From positions 1 through 64,000 of the forward strand of contig UQHH01000006.1 in assembly GCA_900540865.1 (NCBI GenBank): a stretch of DNA of 64,000 bases, written 5' to 3'. Numbering within the stretch: the stretch's first letter is position 1; each line of letters opens with the position of its first letter. The translations under genes and the position numbers were made by a program. Positions 43,681 to 51,549 of this stretch are shown here, piece after piece. Origin of the DNA: an uncultured Oscillospiraceae bacterium. GTDB taxonomy: Bacteria > Bacillota > Clostridia > Oscillospirales > Acutalibacteraceae. The notes under the pieces are model-generated. The model did no database searches. It saw nothing but the letters and a program-made list of their open reading frames with translations, and had not been told where the DNA came from.

Positions 43681-44016
43681 TTATGTAAAAACAAGCTGGA
43701 CGAGCAGCATGTAAAGCACCGTACCGCCGCCTATGCTCAAAAGCATGTTATGCTTCCATTTATGCACCAGTACGATTGCCGCAATCGAAGCCGCTTCGGG
43801 AATACCGTATGGATAAGCAAAAATGTCCGTTCCCCGCAGGCAGTAAACGACCAGCATACCAATGACGGCAAACGGCAGGACACGGCCGAGATAGGAAATA
43901 AATTTTGGGATAGGCTTATGGCTGCGGAACACAAGAAACGGGAACGCGCGGATAAGAAACGTTACGCCCGCGATGACGAGAATCGTAATCAGGGATTGTA
44001 TTACCGTCTGTGTCAT
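43681..44016 (-). CDS. azlD: AzlD family branched-chain amino acid exporter subunit
   Basis: A 111-residue membrane protein with about four hydrophobic segments and the AzlD motif LIRAFPFLVFR near the start. With AzlC it exports branched-chain amino acids or analogues. Its ATG overlaps the azlC stop by four bases (ATGA); the longer frame upstream is the azlC gene read in another phase. Confidence 0.9.
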   Translation of the reverse strand: MTQTVIQSLITILVIAGVTFLIRAFPFLVFRSHKPIPKFISYLGRVLPFAVIGMLVVYCLRGTDIFAYPYGIPEAASIAAIVLVHKWKHNMLLSIGGGTVLYMLLVQLVFT

Positions 44017-44705
44017 GTATCGAGCCTCGCTTCCATCGGTTTTTTCAGGAGTGAAAGCAATACGGCGATGACAGCCATGGAGGGAATCAGGAAAATGCCG
44101 CTTCCGAATACAATAAGGCATAGGAAGGTAGCGCCCACGCCGATAAGCGCGGGACTGTGTACCTTTGCGCTTTCCCATTGCTCAACGAAAATGACGACGA
44201 ACAGCGCGGTCATGACAAAATCGATTCCCTTGGTATTAAAGGCAAAGAGGGAGCCGAACAGCCCGCCGAGCGTACAGCCGGCAATCCAATAGAGATGGTT
44301 TAAAAGCGTGGTAAAAAAATAAAAACGGTTTTCATCCACACCGAGCGGCGGCCTCTGCGAGCAGACGAGAGAATAGGTTTCATCGGTCAGCCCGAAGATT
44401 GCGTATAGCTTTTTCGCGCCCATACCCTTATATTTATCGATTAAGGACAGGCCGTAAAATAGATGGCGCGCGTTGACAGCGACCGTCATAATGATAACGG
44501 CTAGCAGGTCGAATTTACCTGTCAGCAGGTCAATCATGACAAACTGCATCGAGCCGCAGTAAACAATGAGCGCGGACAAGGACGACCACCAGAACGCGTA
44601 GCCCTTGCTCGAAAGCAAAATGCCGAACGCCGCGCCCATGAACACATAGCCGAGCATGACGGGAACCGTATTGGGAAACGCCGCCCTGGCCGCTTTTCTG
44701 TTCAT
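44013..44705 (-). CDS. azlC: AzlC family branched-chain amino acid exporter
   Basis: A 230-residue membrane protein with the AzlC signature FPNTVPVMLGYVFMGAAFG and the NARHLFYGLSL motif. It forms the transport pair with AzlD. The ATG at 44705 gives a 13-base gap to the methyltransferase stop; an ATG 33 bases earlier would overlap that gene and has AGGA directly abutting it, so it is less likely. Confidence 0.9.
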   Translation of the reverse strand: MNRKAARAAFPNTVPVMLGYVFMGAAFGILLSSKGYAFWWSSLSALIVYCGSMQFVMIDLLTGKFDLLAVIIMTVAVNARHLFYGLSLIDKYKGMGAKKLYAIFGLTDETYSLVCSQRPPLGVDENRFYFFTTLLNHLYWIAGCTLGGLFGSLFAFNTKGIDFVMTALFVVIFVEQWESAKVHSPALIGVGATFLCLIVFGSGIFLIPSMAVIAVLLSLLKKPMEARLDT

Positions 44706-44718
44706 ACCCAAACCTGTA

Positions 44719-45855
44719 TCACCTGCCTGCACTTCCATTCCTGAAATAGAGATAGACCTGGCATTTTATCATGCCGTTGTAAAGCTTCCTGCGCTTGTCG
44801 GCCTTCCTGCCGAAGCACTGCTCGAATGTATCGTCGGGGCTGATTACCGTGTAGCTCCAGCCCGGTTTTTTAACGAAAAGCCGCCCCATAAGCCGGTACA
44901 GCTCCCTTGCCCTTTCCGTATCGAGCAGACGCTCGCCATAGGGTGGGTTGCATAACACCGAGGCGCGGTCAAACGGCTCGGAAAAATCGTGAAGGTCACG
45001 CTTTTTAAAAACAAGCGCGTCGGCAACGCCCGCCTTCGCCGCGTTATCACGGGCGACGGATAGCGCCTCCTCATCGATGTCGTAACCAAAAGCCTGAAAC
45101 ACGGCGTCCGTTTTGATAAGCGAGCGCGCCTCTTCCCTTTCCTCCCGCCAGATTTTCTCCGGGATAAACGGGAACTGTTCCGCCGCGAAATGCCGGCTGA
45201 GCCCCGGCGCGATGTCTTTTGCCTTGAGCGCCGCTTCAATCAGCAGGGTGCCGGAGCCGCACATCGGGTCAATCACCGTATGGCCGCTGTGCACATGCGC
45301 AAGGTCGGCCATCATCGCGGCAAGCGTTTCTTTAATCGGCGCCTGCGCGGATAAGGCGCGGTAGCCGCGCTTATGGAGCCCCGCGCCGCTTGTGTCGATT
45401 GTGACGGTCGCCTTATCCTTCATAATCAAAAACTGGATTTGGCAAAGCGCGCCCGTCTCTTCAAACCACGGCACGCGGTAGCGGCTTTTGAGCCGTTCCA
45501 CAACCGCCTTTTTGATAATGGACTGGCAGTCAGGCAGGCTGTGGAGCTTGGAGCTCAGGCTCCGGCCCTTGACCGGGAAACGGTCGTTCTTCCCAATGAA
45601 TGCTTCCCACGGCAGCGCCCTCACATTTTGAAACAGCTCTTCAAAGGTGCGCGCCTCGAACATGCCGAGAACAATCTGTACGCGCTCGCCGTAGCGCAGG
45701 CGTAAATTCGCGCGCGCCGCCATCTTTGGGCTGCCGTCAAAAAACACCCTGCCGTTTTCCGGCGTAACGCCCTGCGCGCCCATACGCCGCAGCTCGTCGG
45801 CAACCATGCCCTCTGCGCCGAGCAGGCACGGGCACAGGAGTTTAAATTCGTTCAT
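44719..45855 (-). CDS. THUMP-domain rRNA guanine-N2 methyltransferase (RlmL/YpsC type)
   Basis: A 378-residue SAM-dependent RNA methyltransferase of COG0116. The N-terminal ferredoxin-like/THUMP domain fills about 150 residues; the C-terminal Rossmann domain has VIDPMCGSGTLLIEAAL (SAM loop) and the N6/N2-adenine/guanine-type catalytic motif NPPYGERL. Relatives methylate 23S rRNA G2445. It is followed by azlCD in the same orientation. Confidence 0.9.
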   Translation of the reverse strand: MNEFKLLCPCLLGAEGMVADELRRMGAQGVTPENGRVFFDGSPKMAARANLRLRYGERVQIVLGMFEARTFEELFQNVRALPWEAFIGKNDRFPVKGRSLSSKLHSLPDCQSIIKKAVVERLKSRYRVPWFEETGALCQIQFLIMKDKATVTIDTSGAGLHKRGYRALSAQAPIKETLAAMMADLAHVHSGHTVIDPMCGSGTLLIEAALKAKDIAPGLSRHFAAEQFPFIPEKIWREEREEARSLIKTDAVFQAFGYDIDEEALSVARDNAAKAGVADALVFKKRDLHDFSEPFDRASVLCNPPYGERLLDTERARELYRLMGRLFVKKPGWSYTVISPDDTFEQCFGRKADKRRKLYNGMIKCQVYLYFRNGSAGR

Positions 45856-45974
45856 GATGTTTCTTCCTTTAAAAGCGGATAACCGCCTGTATGATTTTTA
45901 CAGAACGCTTATTAATATAACACCATCGGCGCATTTTGTCGAGTGTTTTTCTTTATGCCCTAAGACATATAAAA

Positions 45975-45995
45975 GCGGGACGCAATGCGTCCCGC
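45975..45995 (-). terminator. intrinsic terminator after hpf
   Basis: Nine-base stem GCGGGACGC / GCGTCCCGC with a three-base loop, then TTTTATATG on the minus strand. Confidence 0.8.
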
Positions 45996-46018
45996 CTGAT
46001 TATATTCAAAAGAAAAAA

Positions 46019-46558
46019 TTAATCCTCAACCGGCTGAAGCAGGCCGTACGCGCCGTCGTCCCTGCGGTATACCACGTTGATTTCGTGCGTGTCCGCGTTG
46101 CGGAACATGAAGAATTGGTGGTTGACCATGTTCATGCGCAGAATTGCTTCATCCACGAGCATCGGCTTGACCGGGATGTTCTTCGTCCTGCATACGTCGT
46201 AGGTGATTTCCTCCTGTACGTCGTCAAGCTCGGGCGTTTGCGCAACATATTCGTCGAACACGCCCGCTCTCAGGCGTTTTTCCAGCTTTGCCTTGTTCTT
46301 GCGGATTTGCCTGCTTAGAATATCGGCCACCTTGTCGAGCGCGTCGTTCATTTCCGGCGCGGTGTTCTCCGCACGGTATATCATGCCGTTGTCATTGATT
46401 GTAATTTCAACAGTCTGCCTGTTCTTTTCCAATGTGACGATCACGCCGGCTGAGGCGTTCTCCCCGAAAATGCGCTCGAACTTTTTCAGCTTTTTTTCAA
46501 CACGCTCCTTAAAGTTATCTCTGAGGTTTACCTTTCTGGCTGTGTAGGTGATTGTCAT
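46019..46558 (-). CDS. hpf: long-form ribosome hibernation promoting factor
   Basis: A 179-residue long-form HPF. The N-terminal S30AE domain (residues 1-100, MTITYTARKVNLRDNFKERV) binds the 30S decoding centre. The C-terminal domain (VVYRRDDGAYGLLQP) makes the dimer contact that joins two ribosomes into a silent 100S particle. The Shine-Dalgarno AGGAGG is strong. A TATAAT with TG one base before it (46623-46628) lies upstream, but its -35 box is poor, which is consistent with stress-regulated expression. Confidence 0.93.
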   Translation of the reverse strand: MTITYTARKVNLRDNFKERVEKKLKKFERIFGENASAGVIVTLEKNRQTVEITINDNGMIYRAENTAPEMNDALDKVADILSRQIRKNKAKLEKRLRAGVFDEYVAQTPELDDVQEEITYDVCRTKNIPVKPMLVDEAILRMNMVNHQFFMFRNADTHEINVVYRRDDGAYGLLQPVED

Positions 46559-46800
46559 AGAGTCGTCCTCCTTTTCACGCTGAGATAAGGATTATTTGGG
46601 ATTTGCTTCCTTACCTGTTGTTATTATAGCACAATATCGATAAAAAAGAAATACATCTTAACAATTTCTTTATAAAAATTCACACTTTGATAAAAAAGAG
46701 GCGGCATGTTATTTCATGGAACAGCAAATTTTTGTTTTAATGAATTACCTTGAAAAACACGGCAGAGCCGTATATTCAGCGCTGCGGTTACAAGCTTTCT

Positions 46801-47409
46801 TTATCCCTCTGGAAGGTCCGGTTTACCAGTGACGAATTCCGGAAGCCTCTCCTCCACCTCTCGCAGGCATCGCGCGTTTTCGAGCATATCCATCGTTTCT
46901 TTATGAGGGCTTGCGTAAATGCCGGGAAAGAAGTACTCGTTGAATTCTGCTCTTGGAGGATAGGCAAGAATCGGATTATTCAATGAAAATTGCGCGCTTA
47001 TCCCTTCTTTGTTTCCCCTTGCGTCCAGCTTAATCCAGCGCCCCGCAAGATAAACAGCGTTAAACGCATGAACGCAGAAGCCGAGCGAACCGTCGTCAGC
47101 CAGCGTAATGTGTTCAAAGCAAAAGCCGGCGGGAATCCCCTGCGAGCGGAGCAGGGCTGCCAGCAAATTTGCTTTCGCGTGGCATATGCCCGTTTTGTAT
47201 TTTAAAACGTCAGAGGCCTTTGCTGTAATGACCGCCGCGCCGCCGTCAAACGAATGCGAAATTTTATCCCTGACGAAGCTGTAGGCAATTTCCGCTTTTT
47301 CAATAATCTGCATATCAGCAGAAAACAGCTCTTTTATGGTTTTATGAACCGTAGCTGTGTTGTAATCGATATATTTTGTATCGGCCAAAAACTTCTGCAT
47401 GGTCAGCAA
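46801..47409 (-). CDS. transglutaminase-like cysteine protease fold protein
   Basis: A 202-residue cytoplasmic protein of the transglutaminase superfamily with its complete triad: Cys in TGICHAKANLL, His in CVHAFNAVYL and Asp in IKLDARGN. There is no signal peptide. Prokaryotic members are mostly peptidases or amidases of unknown substrate. It follows the nucleoside phosphorylase by six bases, so the two form an operon. The 240 bases between its stop and hpf hold the hpf leader and nothing else I recognise. Confidence 0.82.
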   Translation of the reverse strand: MLTMQKFLADTKYIDYNTATVHKTIKELFSADMQIIEKAEIAYSFVRDKISHSFDGGAAVITAKASDVLKYKTGICHAKANLLAALLRSQGIPAGFCFEHITLADDGSLGFCVHAFNAVYLAGRWIKLDARGNKEGISAQFSLNNPILAYPPRAEFNEYFFPGIYASPHKETMDMLENARCLREVEERLPEFVTGKPDLPEG

Positions 47410-47415
47410 TGCTCC

Positions 47416-48153
47416 TTAAACGTTTATAATCATATCTAGGGTTTGGGAGATTGCCCTCGGAATATCATGTCCGCCCCAGCCCAGGCTCCAGCCGTTTTCC
47501 GTTATGATATCGGAAATAATGTAAAGCGCGGCTGCGGCGCAGCCCCTGTACCGGGCGATTGCGAAAAGGCCCGCGCCCTCCATTTCAACGCATAAGGCGG
47601 CTTTTGAACGGTAATTGAGGATTTGTCCCCAGGTTTCGTGGTAGCCTGCGTCCGTCGTCCAGCTTTTTCCTCTAACCGTCCTGATATTATTCTGAGAAAG
47701 CTTACGCTCCAGCTCGTCCGTTAACCGGGGGGACGTTTCAAGAAACTCCAAATTGTACCCATAAAGCCCCGCTACGGCGGTATCGTTATACGCCCCGTCT
47801 GTGAGTACGGCGCCGCCGATGTTTACACCAGATGAAATTCCGCCCGCCAGGCCGATATGAATCAGCTCCCTGACACCGCCGGCGATTAAATCCTCCGCCT
47901 GCGTTGCAATCGCGGGCGAGCACATTTGTCCCTTCACAAAGCCGACGCGCGGATTGTCTTTCAAAACGTACAGCTTGCCGCCCAGCGGATACTTATATAT
48001 GCCGCATTCGCGCTGAAGCATTGCGCCGTATACGTCGTCCGCCAGCAGGTAAACCCGGTTAGGGATTTCGATTGCGTCAATATCGAAGCCCGCGTTTTTA
48101 AGCTCTATCCTCACCAAATCCCTTGGATTTGTCATGACTCTATCTCTTTCCAT
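47416..48153 (-). CDS. nucleoside phosphorylase (uridine/purine phosphorylase family)
   Basis: A 245-residue PNP/UDP-type phosphorylase. Seen: IHIGLAGGISSGVNIGG (phosphate/ribose site), VEMEGAGLFAIARYRG (the Glu-Met-Glu ribose-binding segment) and ISDIITENGW (base-binding Asp). It should cleave nucleosides with phosphate for salvage. The ATG at 48153 follows GGGGGA; a longer frame adds 19 residues running back towards the preceding terminator. Base preference cannot be read from the sequence. Confidence 0.85.
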   Translation of the reverse strand: MERDRVMTNPRDLVRIELKNAGFDIDAIEIPNRVYLLADDVYGAMLQRECGIYKYPLGGKLYVLKDNPRVGFVKGQMCSPAIATQAEDLIAGGVRELIHIGLAGGISSGVNIGGAVLTDGAYNDTAVAGLYGYNLEFLETSPRLTDELERKLSQNNIRTVRGKSWTTDAGYHETWGQILNYRSKAALCVEMEGAGLFAIARYRGCAAAALYIISDIITENGWSLGWGGHDIPRAISQTLDMIINV

Positions 48154-48214
48154 CTTTTCCCCCGTAGGTCTGTCATCTGTTGAAACAGCGCGATTTTCGC
48201 ATATATACAAAAAG

Positions 48215-48249
48215 CCACCGCTCCTTCGCGTATCGTGACGAAGCGGTGG
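48215..48249 (-). terminator. intrinsic terminator after the S1-domain gene
   Basis: Arms CCACCGCT / AGCGGTGG with further pairs inside, followed on the minus strand by CTTTTTG. It closes the spoVB-yabR cluster. Confidence 0.8.
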
Positions 48250-48264
48250 GTACTTTTATCCTTC

Positions 48265-48753
48265 TTATTTTTGTGGTTTACGCCTGCGTGTGGCGCTCTC
48301 ACCCTTTTTCAGCGCAGAGATTTTCTCATCGCTCGACTGCTTGAAGCGGGACATCATATCCTCAAAGCCGTTCGAATCGTTGCGCTTCGCATGCCATTCA
48401 AAATCGCCGGGCCTAGTAACGGGAGGCGCGGGCGGAGTGGGCTGCCTTCTTCTGTCCCTGGGCGCATCGCTCCTAAAGCCTCTTCCGGCGGGACGCTGGG
48501 ACTGCTGCTGTTGCTGCGGCTCCATCGCTTTTTTAATGGATAGGCTTATTTTTCCGTCTTCCCCGACAGACAACACCTTTACCTTGACCTCCTGGCCGAT
48601 TGTCAGGAAATCGCGTATCTGGCTGACATAGGTCGGAGCAACCTCCGAAATATGAACCATGCCGGTCACGCCGCCGGGAAGGTCTACGAAAGCGCCAAAA
48701 TTTGTAATCCCTGTAATTTTACCTTCTAAAATACTTCCAACTTCAAGCTGCAT
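48265..48753 (-). CDS. yabR: S1 RNA-binding domain protein (YabR-like)
   Basis: A 162-residue protein. One S1 OB-fold fills residues 1-75 (LEGKITGITNFGAFVDLPGG, GMVHISEVA), then a glutamine run and an arginine/proline-rich disordered tail ending in RRRKPQK. It lies directly after the divIC-type gene, as yabR does in Bacillus. The ATG at 48753 begins the S1 fold; the only upstream site is GGGGGAC at a long 13-base spacing, so translation may be weak. Role in RNA binding is clear, target unknown. Confidence 0.82.
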   Translation of the reverse strand: MQLEVGSILEGKITGITNFGAFVDLPGGVTGMVHISEVAPTYVSQIRDFLTIGQEVKVKVLSVGEDGKISLSIKKAMEPQQQQQSQRPAGRGFRSDAPRDRRRQPTPPAPPVTRPGDFEWHAKRNDSNGFEDMMSRFKQSSDEKISALKKGESATRRRKPQK

Positions 48754-48790
48754 AAGAAAACTTTGTCCCCCTTGATGAGATAAACCGGCG

Positions 48791-49150
48791 TCAATCGCCC
48801 GCAATATTGATAAAGATGCGCTCATCTTTATTAGCGTAATCAAATTCTTCCCTGGCGAATTTCTCTATGTACTTTGCGTTGTCCTTGTCGTCCGAATTGT
48901 AAACCTCGGAAATCTCTTTGATTTTGACGTCCCACACGTAGCTGTCGTCTACCAGCCCGTCGTACTCGGCCTTCTTCTGGTTGATTTGAATCTGCTGGTT
49001 TACAAGCGTTACGACGGCATATACGGAGAACGCAATCAACGCAATATATATAATAAAGTTTTTCTTTTTTTTCTTTTGCTGTTTTTGCTTTTTGCTTTCG
49101 CCCAAGTCAACTTCCTGAATGACTTTTTCTTTGTCCTGTAGGTCGGCCAT
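48791..49150 (-). CDS. divIC: DivIC/FtsB-type septum formation protein
   Basis: A 119-residue bitopic protein: a lysine/glutamine-rich cytoplasmic start, one transmembrane helix (IIYIALIAFSVYAVVTLV), a coiled coil (QQIQINQKKAEYDGL) and a C-terminal domain with AKYIEKFAREEFDYANKDE, the FtsB/DivIC mark. It joins FtsL in the divisome. It overlaps the end of yabQ by 44 bases, with its own AAGGGAAAGGG Shine-Dalgarno inside yabQ. Confidence 0.9.
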   Translation of the reverse strand: MADLQDKEKVIQEVDLGESKKQKQQKKKKKNFIIYIALIAFSVYAVVTLVNQQIQINQKKAEYDGLVDDSYVWDVKIKEISEVYNSDDKDNAKYIEKFAREEFDYANKDERIFINIAGD

Positions 49151-49685
49151 GTTTTTTTCCCTTTCCCTTCATAATGAAACGGGGATGAAATCCATACTTT
49201 TTTTTATTATACACCATTGCAGAATCCGGTTGCAAGTCGTTTTTCCTGTTTTTTTTATTATTTTGCTGAAAGAATACAACTTTTTTAGAAAATTTTCCGG
49301 TAATCTTCTGTATGATGCCGTAAACCTTTCTCATTACGCGCCCTGTAAATGATTTGATTTTCCGCAGCAGGAGAGCTATGCTTTCAAATAATTTTCCAGT
49401 CACGACGCCGATTGTATAACGGTAGGCGAGCAGGCCCACAATATGCCCCAGCAGTGTGAAAAAACGCACCTCTCCCTGGTTGAACGCGATTGCAAACAGG
49501 AACGCAACGACGGCAAAGCAGCACATAAAAACAATATCCTGTATTACGGTATGCAATAAGGAATTGAGCCCCGCTGTGCGCAGCAGGCGAAAGACGTCAT
49601 AAAGGATGCCGGCGAGAATTCCCGCAAGGACCGCGAACAGAAAAATCTGGGGCTGGCTAAATTGGGTTAACTCCAAGAAAGACAC
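49107..49685 (-). CDS. yabQ: spore cortex protein YabQ
   Basis: A 192-residue membrane protein with four to five hydrophobic segments in the first 110 residues (FLFAVLAGILAGILYDVFRLLR is the family opening) and a long basic tail. Needed for cortex formation in Bacillus under sigma-E. It starts three bases after yabP; its last 15 codons are shared, in another phase, with divIC. Confidence 0.88.
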   Translation of the reverse strand: MSFLELTQFSQPQIFLFAVLAGILAGILYDVFRLLRTAGLNSLLHTVIQDIVFMCCFAVVAFLFAIAFNQGEVRFFTLLGHIVGLLAYRYTIGVVTGKLFESIALLLRKIKSFTGRVMRKVYGIIQKITGKFSKKVVFFQQNNKKNRKNDLQPDSAMVYNKKKYGFHPRFIMKGKGKKHGRPTGQRKSHSGS

Positions 49686-49688
49686 ACC

Positions 49689-49970
49689 CTATCTGAACAG
49701 CTTCGAGAATAGGCCGCCCCCTGAGGGCCGGTTTTCTGTATATATCAGAGAGACGATGTCGCCGTCTATCGACACCTCTCCCGTGTCCAGGCTCAGCTTA
49801 TTGATGTGCAGCTGCCCGCCTTTGATATTGAGCTCGCCGTAGTCGGTATAGATTACGACGTTCTGTTCGTCAAAGCTGCCGACGTCGTGCACGCCGGACA
49901 ATGAAATGTTCTTCCTGTTCTCCAGCACCAGGCCGTGCGGTGTTCTTTGCTTCAATTTATCTTCAGCCAT
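49689..49970 (-). CDS. yabP: sporulation protein YabP
   Basis: A 93-residue YabP/YqfC-family protein with the typical central block NRKNISLSGVHDVGSFDE and GELNIKGGQLHINKLSLDTG. In Bacillus it is made in the mother cell and acts with YabQ in cortex assembly. The ATG at 49970 is chosen for GGAGG six bases upstream; the 11-codon extension lacks one. Confidence 0.9.
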   Translation of the reverse strand: MAEDKLKQRTPHGLVLENRKNISLSGVHDVGSFDEQNVVIYTDYGELNIKGGQLHINKLSLDTGEVSIDGDIVSLIYTENRPSGGGLFSKLFR

Positions 49971-50037
49971 ATTGCACCTCCAACATATTTCCCTGTTGTT
50001 CATTTTATGTTGGGCGCTTATGGTTTATGACGGAAGC

Positions 50038-50289
50038 TTACGGTATTATTTGATACATGGAGGACGCGTCCTCCTTTTTGGCATACTCGTTTACCTCGAG
50101 CACCTTGGCCTTAAAGGGCTTCTGCCCCATTTGAATTTCAATCAAATCGCCAATTTTGACATCGTAGGACGCGCGCTGGGGTTTCCCGTTTACAAGCACG
50201 CGCTCTTTGTCACAGGCTTCGTTTGCGATGGTACGGCGCTTGATGATGCGCGCGACCTTCAGGTATTTATCGAGCCGCACAGGCTGCAC
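50038..50289 (-). CDS. rqcP: S4-domain protein RqcP (YabO)
   Basis: An 83-residue, single S4-domain RNA-binding protein (MQPVRLDKYLKVARIIKRRT, VLVNGKPQRASYDVKIGD). RqcP binds the obstructed 50S subunit with RqcH and assists C-terminal alanine tailing of stalled chains. Position between hup and yabP matches the Bacillus cluster. Confidence 0.9.
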   Translation of the reverse strand: MQPVRLDKYLKVARIIKRRTIANEACDKERVLVNGKPQRASYDVKIGDLIEIQMGQKPFKAKVLEVNEYAKKEDASSMYQIIP

Positions 50290-50317
50290 CTGCCTTTCTG
50301 TTGTTATAAAAATGAAA

Positions 50318-50358
50318 AAAGGGGCGCGTCCCTCTCAAAAGATCGAGACAGCCCCTTT
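50318..50358 (-). terminator. intrinsic terminator after hup
   Basis: Arms AAAGGGGC / GCCCCTTT with an inner CTC/GAG stem; CCCCTTTTTT ends the minus-strand transcript. Downstream rqcP therefore has a separate start signal or depends on read-through. Confidence 0.75.
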
Positions 50359-50387
50359 AAACACAAAATGAAACAAAACGCCGCTGA

Positions 50388-50663
50388 TTATTTATCGACA
50401 GCCTCTTTGAAAGCCTTGCCGGCCTTAAAAGCGGGAACCTTGGATGCCGGGATGATAATCTGCGTCTTCGTTCTGGGGTCGCAGCCGGTTCTCTCGTTGC
50501 GCATACGCTGCTCAAATGTACCAAAGCCGACGATTTGTACCTTTTCAGCCTTTGCTACACAGTCAACAATCGTATCGAGTACTGCCGCAACCGCCTTTTC
50601 CGCGTCCTTCTTGGAAAGCTCGCTTTTTTCTGCTACTGCTGCGATTAACTCTGTTTTGTTCAT
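50388..50663 (-). CDS. hup: HU family DNA-binding protein
   Basis: A 91-residue nucleoid protein, starting MNKTELIAAVAEKSELSKKD and with the DNA-arm region GFGTFEQRMRNERTGCDPRT, the DNABII signature. A cysteine in the arm (TGCDPRT for the usual TGRNPQT) is slightly unusual. It lies 29 bases after mazG. Confidence 0.95.
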   Translation of the reverse strand: MNKTELIAAVAEKSELSKKDAEKAVAAVLDTIVDCVAKAEKVQIVGFGTFEQRMRNERTGCDPRTKTQIIIPASKVPAFKAGKAFKEAVDK

Positions 50664-50692
50664 AATAAAATCCTCCGTTTTTAATTTTTATT

Positions 50693-51490
50693 TTATTTTT
50701 GACACTCCTTGACTTTTTCCCACAGGGAATCAAGCTGAGCCAAAGTTGCTTTTTTCATGTCGAGCCCGCTCTCCTTTGCAAGCCGCTCGACTGCTGTAAA
50801 CCGGCTGATAAACTTGTCACAGGCCCGGTACAGCGCCCGCTCAGCGTCCGCGCCGACAAAGCGCGATACGTTCACGGCGGAAAACAATAAATCACCCAGC
50901 TCCTCTTCGCATGCGTCGTGGTCGCCCTGCTTGTACGCGCTTCTAAGCTCGGAAAGCTCTTCCTCGACCTTCTCGAACGCGCCCTGCGCATCATCCCAGT
51001 CAAAGCCGGCCTTTGAAGCCTTTTGCTGGATTTTCGTGCTGCGCATCAGGGAGGGAAGCGCTTTTGATATGCCCTGCATTACCTCGCCCTGCGTGGACTG
51101 CGATTTTGTTTTCATTTTAATGGCGTCCCAGTTTTTTAAGACTGTTTCGGACGTGTTAGCCTGAACATCGGAAAAAATATGCGGATGGCGGACAATCAGC
51201 TTTTTACAGATGCCGTCGCATACATCGTCAATGGAAAAGGAACCCTTTTCGCTCTCCATTTCCGCGTGGAAGACAACCTGAAGCAGCACGTCGCCCAGCT
51301 CTTCCTTCAAAAGGGCGGTATCCTGCGTGTCAATTGCCTCAACCGCCTCATACGTTTCCTCGATAAAGTTCTGGCGGATAGAGCTGTGCGTCTGTTCCTT
51401 ATCCCAGGGACAGCCTTCGGGGGAACGCAGAAGCTTCATAATGGCGACGAGGTCGTCAAAACAATAGCTTTCTTTTTCTTTAAATTCCAC
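50693..51490 (-). CDS. mazG: nucleoside triphosphate pyrophosphohydrolase MazG
   Basis: A 265-residue two-domain MazG. Domain 1 has LRSPEGCPWDKEQTHSS, EETYEAVEAID and EELGDVLLQVVFHAEM, the all-alpha NTP-PPase motifs (E-E-x2-E and E-x2-D). Domain 2 repeats them as EVEEELSELRSA and EELGDLLFSAVNVSR. It hydrolyses NTPs to NMPs and so clears aberrant nucleotides. It lies between spoVB and hup. Confidence 0.93.
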   Translation of the reverse strand: MEFKEKESYCFDDLVAIMKLLRSPEGCPWDKEQTHSSIRQNFIEETYEAVEAIDTQDTALLKEELGDVLLQVVFHAEMESEKGSFSIDDVCDGICKKLIVRHPHIFSDVQANTSETVLKNWDAIKMKTKSQSTQGEVMQGISKALPSLMRSTKIQQKASKAGFDWDDAQGAFEKVEEELSELRSAYKQGDHDACEEELGDLLFSAVNVSRFVGADAERALYRACDKFISRFTAVERLAKESGLDMKKATLAQLDSLWEKVKECQK

Positions 51491-51549
51491 TTTCAGCGCC
51501 CACCTCCGGGAATGAAAAAACGCATGTCTAAGGTATTTCGTTACATATT

